From: Pseudopyrenochaeta lycopersici
Lineage: Eukaryota; Ascomycota; Dothideomycetes; Pleosporales; Pseudopyrenochaetaceae
Length of the DNA: 64,000 bases
Assembly (NCBI GenBank): GCA_003313425.1
Contig: NHZP01000042.1
Span: 1 to 64,000 of the forward strand
Direction of reading: 5' to 3'
Shown in pieces: positions 1 to 10,495 of the stretch. The notes beneath the pieces were generated by a model, which ran no database searches, was not told the origin of the DNA, and saw only the letters and a program-made list of their open reading frames with translations. Made by a program: the position numbers and the translations under genes. Numbering within the stretch: the first letter of the stretch is position 1; every line of letters begins with the position of its first letter.

Positions 1-238
1 CCATGCACAATTTGCGTTACTTTCTGCCGCGACACCCTTACGAGAGAGCATTGCCCATCAAAGACCGAAGCCTCCTCGAAACTCCCTGTCTGGCCCAATT
101 CGAAGCCCCATTCTCACCATCGGATGACTCTCACCATGCCATTACGCCATTCTAGGTATCAGTCCCCACCACCACCGCTCTTAGCGGAACGTGCTCATGG
201 GACCCTCGGCTCGCTCAGAGAACTCAGCACTGTAGTTT

Positions 239-1440
239 TTGGACGCTTTGGAAGATATGTGTCAGGACACATCCCCCTTTCACCGTGTCTTGATCTCACA
301 GCTGCTTGTCATTATCGTGGCCATTGAGCTGCTCAGACCAGACCGGGCCGATCCATTGCTGTCTCTCCTGTTAGGGCTTGTCAAGGTCGTACTCGTGGCC
401 GATTGCGCTTCAATCGTCACCAATCACATTAGGCGACTATCAGCATCAAACCGACTTTTAGCTTTTTTGATCTATAGGACACCCTTTATAACAGGGCCGT
501 TCGCCGAGCTGGCACTCACTATACTAATTTGAGAGGCAGTACGCCTTCCACGGCGAAGAGATTTCTAATCGGGAGTGTGTATGCAAAACCGTTGGTCATA
601 GGGGCCTTGTGTCTCATGTTCCATGGCCTGTGTACTGCGTTGCCTGGAATCAAAATGCAAAACTATCGAGTCGCCAATTACTCCTTGGCTCATAGGAGTA
701 GCTGGAGTCACCGTATTGGTATCGGCTCCGCATATTGAGAGTACGTATTAGAGCACGGAACAAGTTGCTGCTACTGACCATTGCTTTAGGTGACCGCCAG
801 TGGATCTCACAAGGCGTTCCCCTGTTTCTTATACTACATGTCGGCTTCAGCTACTACTTTGGGGCTTGGAAAGCTGCGACACACCGAGCGAAGAGCAGAA
901 GATGACTGTGTCTCGGTGCAGAAAAATAACAAGATCGTCCAAAACCGGGAATGGCTCGTCTTGCTCGTCTGTCTCGGTGCACTCAAGACCGGAGCAGTTT
1001 CTCCTCGTGCATAGTCTCCTAGATCACGCGCGTGCCCTCGCTGTAGTTTCGACATCAAACCACACCATACTTGCAAACGGTGGTTTTGTTGAGTTCGCTG
1101 CTCTACCGCTAGCTGCTGCTGCAATAGACCACTTAGCCGATATCAAGGCTGCTCGTAATGGGGACATTGGCTGGTCGTGGACCAACCTCATTCAATCTAC
1201 GCCTCCAAACCTACTTCTTCGTAAGGCCGCTGGCAGCGCTGGCGGGCCGTGACATCGACCCTAGAGACGGTCGAACGGGCTTTGGGCTGTGTCTTCTAGT
1301 CGTTCGCCATCTTGTTATCACTGCCAGGTATCCCCCGTAAGTCCTATCAATTGATTCAACGGAGACCATGCAGCTAATGCTTGACCCAGGGTTCATCAAA
1401 GGGATTGTTCTATTTCTAGCCTATTTGTATCTCTCTTTCG
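239..1440 (+). other. Unresolved membrane-protein-like coding segments
   Basis: Several short open segments in different frames each encode one hydrophobic helix. Examples are 239-532 (LLVIIVAIELL and LLLGLVKVVLV stretches), a stretch near 570-660 (PLVIGALCLMF), one after an acceptor-like tttag at about 789 (PLFLILHVGFSYYFGAW), and 1158-1338, which ends in a clear GTAAGT donor at 1339 with a plausible acceptor near 1390. Together they suggest a multi-exon, multi-pass membrane protein on the plus strand, either poorly resolved by eye or partly decayed. One short motif near 1150 (NGDIGW) resembles the RGIGW motif of fungal wax-synthase-like acyltransferases, but the rest of that family's signature is absent. 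I do not assign a function. Confidence 0.25.
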
Positions 1441-2439
1441 CTTGTATAAGTCGTCCGGATTTCTTTACGGGTTGCAGGCTACAGTGATTGCTATAGGATT
1501 AAGAGCACCCACATGCGCGAGTGGAAGTGCTCTTCGTAAGTACATTGTTCAATACGTACATCCACGAGACCTCAGTCATCGATTATTGTGCGCTCTCCTA
1601 TGCTCTAGCTAGCCTGCTACCTTTACTATGAGATAGTTGGATAGTTTCCTTATATGCTCTAAGAACAGCCGAGAGTAGGTGTTCTGTGACTGTAGGCTGG
1701 GGCAACTGTTGCTGTTTGAGGTGTTACCATGAATAAAAATGATAATTGGTCTCAAACTCATGTACGTCTGCGAAGCCTGTCGTTGTTTGATGTACATATG
1801 ATAGATTTTGTCAATTCAAGACACAACCTGGGGAGGCAGTGGCCCGAGAGAATGCCAGCCAATTCGTTGAGGTGATTGGCTAGAAAAAAATTGCATATGA
1901 CGTAGCTACAGGGGAGCACAATACATGGCGACAAATTACCCGACGGACAAGATGCCCCATTTGCCAGAGATGATCATGCTCATGCTTCGCTGCATTATGT
2001 GTGGTCTCCATTGCCGTAGCCTTGCACCTCGCTAATGACAGCTAGAACATGTAATTGCAAGAACTCTGGTAACTTACTTTCCCATCAGCACTTAAAGAGT
2101 AAGCCACATGTCGCTGCCCACGGTTCAGAAGCAACGATTGTCACCCAAGCAATAGTAATCATGCTATTCCATGTGTTCTTTGCATTTTCCGCCGAGGTCA
2201 CGGCTGTTGAAAGTCATGTATATATACGATCAACACGCTGCAGATACTGATTGATGAGTGTTTGCATGATCTTAACGAACCTTAGGAAACACCTGTATTA
2301 ATAATCCAGCTGTGATGCTGCATGTAAATCTGCGGGTTGGAGTACCCCACACTTCAGACACAACATCAATCAATACAACGCTGCTGCTTATCATCATGAT
2401 CTCAACTTTCATCGTTTTAGCACGTTCAGTGCGACACCG
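1441..2439. other. Intergenic stretch, nothing recognised
   Basis: Only short, low-quality open frames are present. No repeat ends, RNA gene or conserved protein motif was recognised. Confidence 0.4.
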
Positions 2440-2628
2440 TGTAACGGGCTAGGCCTATATCCGAGGCTGCACCGTCGTGCACAAATATCCGGCTCGTGGC
2501 GGGTGGCTCGCGCTCGTGAACTTTATAACCTCGCGTGGCACCTAATACTCTCCCCTTTTCTTCCTATCTTGGTTGTAGATAGCATCCGGGCTAGATAGCT
2601 GGAATCCAGTTACTAAAGACCGCTCACA
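2440..2628 (-). mobile_element. Diverged solo LTR of the gypsy family found at 52.5-57.7 kb
   Basis: The stretch starts TGTAACGGGCTAGGCC and ends GACCGCTCACA. It matches, in the retrotransposon's own orientation, the 173-bp LTR of the intact element at 52503-57734, including the shared internal block TTCCTATCTTGGTTGTAGAT. Several positions differ and the middle carries extra bases, so this is an older copy. No internal gag or pol sequence adjoins it. The five bases on each side (caccg and accta) do not match, so no target duplication is left. Confidence 0.8.
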
Positions 2629-2747
2629 ACCTAGACTGCCTTTTACCTGCCACAAAGTGAGCGAAATCATGCTCGTTCCCTAAGACAGTAAACTTGTACA
2701 GACAGCTTCAACACGCGACTCAGGAAGGATTCACGAAAAGGCTTCAA

Positions 2748-5700
2748 TCAAAGATGAGACTGATCCTCGCCTTTCCTCGAGCAGCGCCGCTTGACTGCTC
2801 GAGGGCAACAATCACTTGGCCGCCTCATCATAGTAGGACGCCCGCTCGGTGAGTTCGTGTCAAGCAGACGCCTCCATTCCAGTTTCTGAAGTTTTATCAG
2901 AGTACTGATTGATAAAGGTGAGGCGCTGATGGGATAATCACGCGTGCCCAGAAACTTCAGGCGCACATCTAGCTGATCTTCAAGGCTCCAGACGCGCACA
3001 CAAACCGGTTTACTGAAATTTCCCGTTTGATCGAACGAGAATGCAGTGGAATTCCTCTCTCTCAATGTTCGCCTCTGGACCAGAAAGCAAGCACCCATAC
3101 TGTCAAGCTTCCGCATGAGAGCCAAGAATGCAGGTTTAGTAGCAGGGATACGGCATAAGATGCGGCCATAACAAGTATAATACCCTTTCTCATACATTGG
3201 CATGCATCGTAGTTCGAAATAGAAACTGGAAGCTAGGACGGCGTGAGCTAGGTCTTGCACAGCGGGGTCCGACGTGAAATGAGTCCAAGCTGTGGTGGCT
3301 AGACCGTCCATCGCTTGAGCATCTGCTAGGTCGGGTAGCTGGTCATCTAGAGTTAGATTGAATCGGCGGAGCCATTGGTCAATATCATCGGCTTCGTCTG
3401 GTAGCGTGATGGCCATCATGTGGCGCATACTAGCAAACTTCTTGTCACCGTTGAAATTCTCGCTCCAGTAGTGCTTGAATGTCTGTTGAAGAGAGTTTTT
3501 GCCGAAGAAGAAGCTCGTAGTAGCATCCGTAGTACCATCCATGCCTGCAACGTGTGTCGCGCTGCAGCTTCCTGTACCAATTGATACAAACTGGTCCGGC
3601 CGCCTTAGCTCCGGCGCCATCCTCCGCAGCTCTTGCAGCGCGAGCATGCTAGGATTATTGTCGCTGAGGCCGCCATCGATAAATGTTCCGTGAGAGGGTA
3701 TCCTGTGCGGGGTAAAATACCTGTTCTTGTAAGGAATACAACACACCAATGATCTGGACGACTCACCATGGAGCTGCTGATGCACACCGTGCGCTATTCG
3801 ACTGCGTAAGCATTGAATATCAAATGAATGCATGGAAACTTACGCATCCTTAACAGGTATCTCATCAAGAGCGTCGCCTGAGCGCAAGACCTTGTACGTC
3901 ATGTGCTCGATATCGTCGTCGCGATCCTGCCCTCGAGCAGCGCCATTATAGCTAGTCACGACACAGGTCTCCAAAGTGTCAGCGTTAACGACTGGAAAAC
4001 CGGTACGCGCCCCGATAGAGGACATGTAAGGATGGTCGAGCATGGTAGCGTCCTTGAAAATTTCGAACAATGCACCGTCTATGTCCCCAGCTGGAAAACG
4101 GCCATTTCGATAAGACGCTATGAGTGCATGCGCGGCGGCAGCAAAGCCGACGCCCATACGGTTTCGACCACGGAATATGCGCGTAGACAACTGCTTAAAC
4201 AAGTTGTACGTTTCATCTACGCTCATCCCTCGGTCATAGAGGGCCAAGTTCACCATACAACCTAGAGATGTTCAGTAAGTGGCGATTGTACGTGTATATA
4301 CTGGGTGCGTACCTGAACTAGTTCCGTAACTAAGGTCAAAGTGCTCCTGGACAGGCATGTCGAGGCCGACTGCTTGCTCGAGCGCGCGAAGGAACTGGAT
4401 GGGGATGATGGCACGAATGCCACCGCCGTCAATGGACAAAACTCGAAAACCGGCAGTGACTGGCTTGACCCGTAAGGCCACATCACAAGGCAACTTGCAG
4501 ATAGGACAGTGGTCGAACTCATAAAAATGTGGATCCGTGTCAAAACAACTTCCCAGATCTTGGAAGCATTCCTCGCAGACCATATGCCCACATGGAAACT
4601 TGTGCTCGGGCGCCGTCTGCACGCATGCGAGGCACAACTTGTAGGTCTTGACGCGAGAGAGCCACGGCCTGAACTCGTTGAGCAGGCTCGACCGTCCGTT
4701 TGCTCCCGGCTGATAAGGCCTGCTTCTCTCTAAGAAGTGTCGCTCAACGAGGCTTACAAGCCCGGCACGAAGTAACAATACTGATGTGTCGGCTTGGCTT
4801 GAGCACTTCAATGTTCTGTTTTCAGCCGCAGCAGTGCAGATGGTCTTGTAGTGCGCCACGAACACTTCTTCTGGGTTAAGGACTTGTGCAAGTTAGCAGG
4901 GTACAAATTGAATGCAGAAGGAGCACTGACAGGGTACATCGTACGCATAGTTGTCTAATGCAAGGCATCCAGCGATGAACGGGGTCAGGAACGCTGTTGT
5001 GTCTTCGTAAGTATCTACGGTTGTGAGTAACTCTGCCAGATGTGTCTGCAAGCCTACCGGTACCGGCCTGTGCAAGCGCGACGCAGCGAGCATGTCGAAG
5101 GGTTCTTGTCTTGTGCTAGCAAAGTGATCACATGCATGGCGAAAAAGGAGATCGAAATGTATAGCGTTTAGAAGGATATGGTTCTGAGCACGGTAGTTCC
5201 TAGCCATGTCGGACTCTCTTTTGATCCGATCTGTCAGTGTCTGGATGCTGTCATTCTTGATATAGACGGAAACATATGAGAAAAAGTCGGTTCTTGGGTG
5301 CTTTAATTGCTGCTGGAGAAGTTTGAACAACTGCGTCTGCACATCCGAGGTGCTACGCTTTTCACTTGGTGCGGATATCAGAAGCAAGCGAGGACAAAAT
5401 GTGGAACGGTGTTTCCCCGAGTAACTCTGTTCGAGCCAGGGCACCATCTGGTCCACGTGTCGCTGGAGATCGTCGCCGCTTGTAGAAAAAAAGCATACCA
5501 CGTCCGCGAATGGACGGATCAGTCTACAGCGAAGATCTTCGAAAGCCTCAGCCGGATTGGAAACCGGCCACTGTATTTCACGTACCGTGTGCCTATGACA
5601 AGTGGCCGCCATCGGCTCCGGGCTGAACGTAGTCCGCTTTGAGATGCTATCAAAGACGATCAGAGTTGGGTGGTCACTGAATGCGGTATCTGGATCTAGT

Positions 5701-5933
5701 TGCAAGCATAACCCATCAGATGCTTGACCATCAACCCGTTTCCTGAAGTGGGGTAGCGCATGGGTCATGAGCGGTGCATCACCAGCATGACCGATCATGA
5801 CGACCAGGCTTGGGAATTTCATCGCAGGTGTGTCAAGGCTTGAGACAATGTCGCTCAGTGTACTAGCGTGCCGAAACACGGTCTGCTCCTGTCCATGAAA
5901 GGAAAGCCAGGATCTGTGATCGCAATTCCTCAT
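2748..5933 (-). CDS. RING-finger plus patatin-like phospholipase protein
   Basis: Five exons (5933-4931, 4882-4313, 4261-3844, 3793-3767, 3720-2748) sum to 2,991 nt, giving 996 aa. The introns are 46-51 bp, and the first has a GCTAAC branch site. Roughly residues 1-330 are an unassigned region. A RING-like cluster follows (CLAC, then HKFPCGHMVCEEC, then HCPICKLP) at about 390-460. The patatin domain then shows the oxyanion-hole motif DGGGIR, the nucleophile elbow GTSSG whose final G is completed across the second junction, the AARCASAAPWYF block assembled by splicing, and the catalytic DGGLSDNNP. All catalytic residues are present, so it should hydrolyse lipid acyl esters; the substrate is unknown. 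The fusion suggests a ubiquitin-linked or sensor role, which is inference. Patatin-like genes are frequent accessory genes in fungal mobile regions. A start upstream of 5933 is possible. Confidence 0.85.
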
Positions 5934-6707
5934 GACTTGGATAGGCTGTGAGGACAGAGAGGAGATACGCAGAGGGCTAGGTTAGTTTACGAAGGAGAAA
6001 GGAGAGAAAAGTCGAGATCGAGGACATCGATCGAGACAGCACAGAGAGATATACTTTGAGCCATATAGAACGCTGACGTTGAAAGGCACCGAAGCTCATA
6101 CAGGTGAAAAGTGATCCGATGAAATGCTTGTGGCAAGCACAACTATCTGTGACGATGACTGAGACCATGTTATCAGCATGTCTACAGGAAGTAGGACTAA
6201 TCAGCATGATGGTAGCATGGAAGCATCAACTCAGTAATGACATAACCTCAGAGCAAAAAGATGTGTAGGACTCATAGGGGAGGCGGTTGAGAACTTAGTG
6301 GCTCTCTCGAAACCTGCAACTGCAGCTTTTCCATGCCATGAGATTACGGATTGGATCGCTGAGATAGACTGGATCAGATGCAAAAGTGCAGCGGCTCGTT
6401 TTTCATGGACGGTGTGGCATGGCATGCATCACATGCAAGAGGTTGTCAGAAGGATATCAGAGGATGTCGGGCGTACAACTGATTGCACTGCGTGTCAATG
6501 CTTTATGCTATGTAGAACTCGACCAACGTGCCCTCCACGCAGAACAGAAGCATGAGCCTGCCTCCAAAGTCGTACCACCTGCACTGGATCCGAAGTCTAG
6601 GTTGCATCATCATACGGACCACCCAAACGGCAACGTTGCGCAGCCTCTTGTGGTAGCGCGCATTAAGTGCTACATGCTTTGCAGATCTCACAATGCTTAA
6701 GCGCGCT
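5934..6707. other. Upstream region of the patatin gene; no gene recognised
   Basis: This stretch lies between the start of the patatin gene and the stop codon of the chromo-shadow gene, both on the minus strand, so it must hold the patatin promoter. An open frame at 5977-6207 (minus) could be 5' leader but shows no family motif. The open frame reaching down to 6503 is read-through of the chromo-shadow gene's introns and is not coding. Confidence 0.4.
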
Positions 6708-7180
6708 CTATAAGGAGGGTTCGAATATTCTGCCGTGATGAGACACACTCTCAACGCAATTCGCGGGGGAAGTACACTTACAATCGACTCTCGTAGTACT
6801 GCAAGGTCTATGCGAGGATTTAGCGTGGGCGATGCGCAGCCATAGGTCATTCTTACAAGTTGTGGACACTTTGCGTACAATTCCTTTAGCGGATGGTAAG
6901 TCGGAGCGCTCCCATTTTTCCAAGCCAGTAGAGCGCTTAATTCGCCTGTATAGGGGTCTTGGACAATAGTGACAACACGTTCCACTCCTGTCTCCCACGA
7001 TCCTGCTTTCGCCCTATACCGCGCTTCCTGATTTCTCTGCTTTGGCACGGTAGAGCTCACTCGTCTTTTCTTGATTGGTCGCCACTCTTCGTCGCTTGCA
7101 TTGTCGGGTTCGCTGATGTGCTCCATATCCTTGTCCACTGCTTTTCTGAAGGGAAGATCCGAGCCCCTGTTCCCTCCCAT
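6708..7180 (-). CDS. Small chromo-shadow-domain protein (HP1-like, no chromodomain)
   Basis: Three exons (7180-6857, 6807-6782, 6729-6708) total 372 nt, giving 123 aa. The introns, 49 and 52 bp, have GTAAGA and GTAAGT donors. Splicing restores a chromo-shadow signature: a GSWE start, a beta core with LLAWKNG and HPLKELYAKCPQ, then LTLQYYESRL. Without splicing the frame runs on into non-homologous sequence, which supports the introns. The first 55 residues are acidic, then basic (KKRRV, a possible nuclear signal). HP1-family chromo-shadow domains dimerise and recruit partners to heterochromatin. The usual N-terminal methyl-lysine-binding chromodomain is missing, and the 230 bp upstream do not encode one. 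It could be a dominant competitor of HP1 or a remnant; that is inference. Confidence 0.75.
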
Positions 7181-7269
7181 TGTGCTTAAAATAACCTTGT
7201 TTCCTCTGATCTGTTGGGTTTATGAAGTTGGAAGGACCACGATGCTGCGGATGAGCATCAGGTGTAGAG

Positions 7270-7281
7270 GTTATATAAAGG
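7270..7281 (-). promoter_or_regulatory. TATA-like box upstream of the chromo-shadow gene
   Basis: On the minus strand this reads CTTTATATAACC, about 90-100 bp upstream of the ATG at 7180. Its place in an otherwise gene-free leader fits a core promoter. There is no further support. Confidence 0.35.
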
Positions 7282-7565
7282 TTGGGAGGCAAAATCTGCC
7301 ATATCGTGCTGAAGGAGCAGCTGTAGATCAGGATCTCAGCGATTTGTGATATTTGGGAAATTAAACCGTCCCCCGTAGACACTCCATGCGAATACACAGC
7401 TGTTGTGATCATTGTCCCTTAAAGATCCTTCCAACCTCACCTGGCGCTGATGCTCGGCTCGCTGCAAGGCTCAATCCACCTCAACACACTACCAAGCATC
7501 CTTATTTCTACAGAAATAAATGCATGCTGAAACTGCTTCTCTGCTCATCAAGGAAAGTTTCTCTT

Positions 7566-7837
7566 CAGATTGCTTACAGTCGCTTGCGAAACCGCCTTCA
7601 CCTTTTTGCGCACCCAAAGATTCTTGGCCCCCACCGCACTAGGACACCCATGCTGTTGTGTGGCCAATCATCTGCCTTCAGTGTTTGACAGCGGAACCTG
7701 CTCAAACTCCGCAGAATCGTCTTACAGGAACATGATTGGCTAAAAAACAACAAGGACATCCTGGGGCCGCAAGGGTCAAGAATCTTCATGTGCACAAAAG
7801 GTGAAGGCGATTTCGCAAGCGACTGTATGCATATCTG
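7566..7837. repeat. 272-bp imperfect inverted repeat (foldback)
   Basis: The arms 7566-7671 and 7732-7837 are both 106 bp and are reverse complements with roughly three quarters identity. Shared blocks include CAGTCGCTTGCGAAA, CGCCTTCACCTTTT, AAGATTCTTG and GCCAATCAT. Small indels compensate, so the arms stay equal in length around a 60-bp loop. The best-matched blocks are at the outer ends. The flanking eight bases do not match, so there is no target duplication. It may be an old foldback transposon, an inverted duplication or a hairpin RNA locus. Overlapping open frames on both strands encode mirrored peptides and are artefacts of the repeat. Confidence 0.75.
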
Positions 7838-8477
7838 AACCACTGTAGCCTCGTTCGCACCTCCACAGTACACAAGCGACATCAGCTAGTGTTCTAGCGC
7901 TTTATCACAGTAATACCTACCAAGTCAAAATCATCTTGAGTCCATGTTGGTTACGCCAGCCTCATAGCTGCAGGTGCCTCCATGACTTGATGTCGCACTG
8001 GACGTGTGTGTTAAAACGAACAGTGAAAATGGGTGAAGAAAATGAGGAGAATGCATTGTAACTGTGTGTGTATTTTTTGTATGTAGATGTGAGATCCTTT
8101 CTATGTGCTATAGTGAGGAGAGGTGCATTTATGTCCCTCGCGACAGCTATCATGTGATGATTGATTCCTGAGCCAATGAGCTTCCACCAGGTGGATCTGG
8201 CCTGCGACACTTGAGATTATCGCACACATGGCAGGATTACAGAGCTCGCACCAAGCTCTTGCGTTTTTCACCTTGTGAGCTGACGGACGAACCAAATCAT
8301 CTTAGCATTCACACCACCCGTCATCGCTTTTCGGAGCAATTTACTTGGACGCATTGGTCGATGATCTTCTGGACACGATGCTGAACTAAATAGTAATCAG
8401 ACTTCGGCAGCTCCAAGTCTTCTTAGCAGTCGTCAAAGAACGATAGATTAGGGTTGAATATCTCTTTGCCATACAGT
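7838..8477. other. Intergenic stretch, nothing recognised
   Basis: There are only short open frames with no family resemblance. The next mobile element and its target duplication begin at 8478. Confidence 0.4.
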
Positions 8478-8485
8478 ATACAGAT

Positions 8486-9695
8486 CAGGGATGTAGGTAA
8501 TAATTATGTTATATTATGTAGTTATATTGTTAGATAACTACATAATACATAACTGTAACTGCCTCAGGCAGTTATGTTACCTAAGTTATACAGTTATATA
8601 ACTCTACAGTAACTTTTGGTGTTGTTGGCCGCTGCATGGAGATGTGAGGTATCAAAGTTGCCAGGTTAGTCAAGGACGCTCGAGCCCATTCTAACCTGCA
8701 GAAGGGGCTAATTTTAAACAAATTCCGTCTGTGCGCACGTCGCCTGGGGACTCTATGTCCCGTACGACCCCTGAGGCCTGCCAAAAAGGTAACATCTGCA
8801 CTCTGCCATCCACATCTTTTTGGCCCCTACCTGTATTTTCAAATACACTATAGGTAGCACCCAAAGAACAACTAGGACTTCTCAACGAGCCCAAGAAGAA
8901 GCCAGCGACGAAGTCTCAACAATCTCCGAGCTTGATTCGCGCGACTTTGACGACGTAACGCTTGCCCGCAAGGACACGCACCACCAAGTCGGTATACCAC
9001 AAAATGGCGCTGGAGAGCACGGGAGGTAGATAAACTTTAGATTGTATTAGATGAGCCTCCAGAAGGCAAACCACAGCGTGGTAACTCGAACCAAGAGATC
9101 TTTTACTGCAACCGGTGTAGAAAGGGACTTACTAGTGCAACTGCCTTCCGCCTGCATCTCCGGACAACTCATGGCCTGCATATTATATCGAATAAAGAAC
9201 CAAAGGTAGAAGAGGAGTCGAATCGCCTCGCTGTTAGCTTTAACATCCAGCAACAGCGTGCCGAAAGCAAACACGTATTCTCCGGAGCCAGGCATACAAT
9301 AACATGGGAGCGACACCAACTTGGCGCTGAGGTTGTTGAACAGAGTGAGTGTTTGAAGAGCTGGATTAGATTAACAGCTAGGGACGGAGGGACAATGGCA
9401 GGTGATTTGGCTAGGGAGGTGCTGGTGGAGAGTAATGCAATGAGAGATGAAGCTAGCGTGGCCGTGTTGGTGCTAGAAGGCCTCCTAAGTCTCTCTACAC
9501 TTCCTAATAAAGAAGATTATATAACTTTTAGTACGTATTTTGAGCTTTATGCACTCATCTCACTTTTTCGACGGCTTACTAATCCAGTCTTGGCATTTTA
9601 AATAACTATATAACATAATATAACTGCCCTCGAGCGGTTATTATATAACTGGAACTGCCCTTCTAATTATGTTATATAAGTTACCTACAAGCCTG
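8486..9695 (+). mobile_element. 1.2-kb non-autonomous hAT-type element, copy 1
   Basis: The ends are CAGGGATGTAGGTAA and, inverted, CAGGCTTGTAGGTAA. A perfect 8-bp direct duplication ATACAGAT lies outside both ends (8478-8485 and 9696-9703), the hallmark of hAT transposition. Both ends carry AT-rich subterminal runs with repeated TTATATAAC/ATAACTGCC motifs. Inside, a plus-strand open segment at about 9044-9600 encodes a C2H2-like finger (FYCNRCRKGL, then FRLHLRTTHG) and ends in PVLAF; a single stop separates it from an upstream segment with TTKWRWRAREVDK. No hAT catalytic core or dimerisation domain is present, so movement must be in trans. A near-identical inverted copy lies at 20967-22174. 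Confidence 0.88.
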
Positions 9696-9817
9696 ATACA
9701 GATGCCGAACATACTACCTAAGTCCAAGTTAGCGATGAAGTAGGTCGACGTTGTTGCGACCAGGGTAAATTACGGTGATGGCGATATGTCGCCTAGCGTG
9801 CGGTTCATATATACACG

Positions 9818-10017
9818 TGTCAGATGTAAGGCCCGATGGGGTGTTAGATGTCACCTGTGGATCTCCAAGTTGCGAGATCCTAGATAGTAGCACAAACTCT
9901 CGGGTGTAACCACTTGGCAGAGGGACACACAAAAAGGCAGAAAATACAGAATCAATCAATCACGTTCATCATCAAATATTCATCAAAGATTAAGCCAAAC
10001 AGTCTTTGAATCTGACA
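9818..10017 (-). mobile_element. Solo LTR, TGTCAGA family, with intact target duplication
   Basis: The 200-bp stretch begins TGTCAGA and ends TCTGACA, so it has 7-bp terminal inverted repeats and the TG...CA ends of an LTR. It is flanked by the perfect 5-bp duplication ACACG. Read on the minus strand it begins TGTCAGATTCAAAGACT, closely matching the copies at 14793 and 28929. There is no adjoining internal region, so it is a solo LTR left by LTR-LTR recombination. Confidence 0.82.
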
Positions 10018-10495
10018 ACACGTGACATGGTATGCGGCGCTTTCTTGCCGAAATATTGTATTTGGGCGAGAGAAATTGCACTTTTAATAGTCACAAGACG
10101 ACTACAACTTGCAGCGATGCAAGCTTGCTTGCGTTTAACGAATCGGTGGAGACGAATAGCGGTCATCGAAATGAAAGTATCCACTGGGTAGATTTTAAGC
10201 GAGTTTTCATTTGTTCATATCGAAATCAGGGCCTCCTCTTCTCTATGCCACGGGTGCTCGACCGACCATACAAGTAGGACATCGATTTTCTCTACGGCTG
10301 AGCAATGGGAGCAAGAAAGGTCACAGTGAAGGGCACAACGTTGACCGACTACCTGGTACACAGCAAAGAGTATATGATATGATATTCAGGGGGACCTGAA
10401 ATCAAAGGATTAGACTTTTGCAAGGGAAACCACTTGTCAGCGATTGCTTATAACTGATGCTCTTAAGCAAAGAGTGAGCGTCTGCTGCTGTGGAA
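10018..10495. other. Intergenic stretch, nothing recognised
   Basis: Only short frames without family motifs lie between the solo LTR and the stop codon of the acidic-repeat gene. Confidence 0.4.

Noticed and set aside
1100..1250. Wax-synthase-like acyltransferase
   Set aside because: Only one short motif (NGDIGW) is similar; the rest of the signature and a consistent frame are missing.
7386..7882. Two opposite-strand frames encoding similar peptides
   Set aside because: They mirror each other because they lie in the arms of the inverted repeat; no independent coding evidence.
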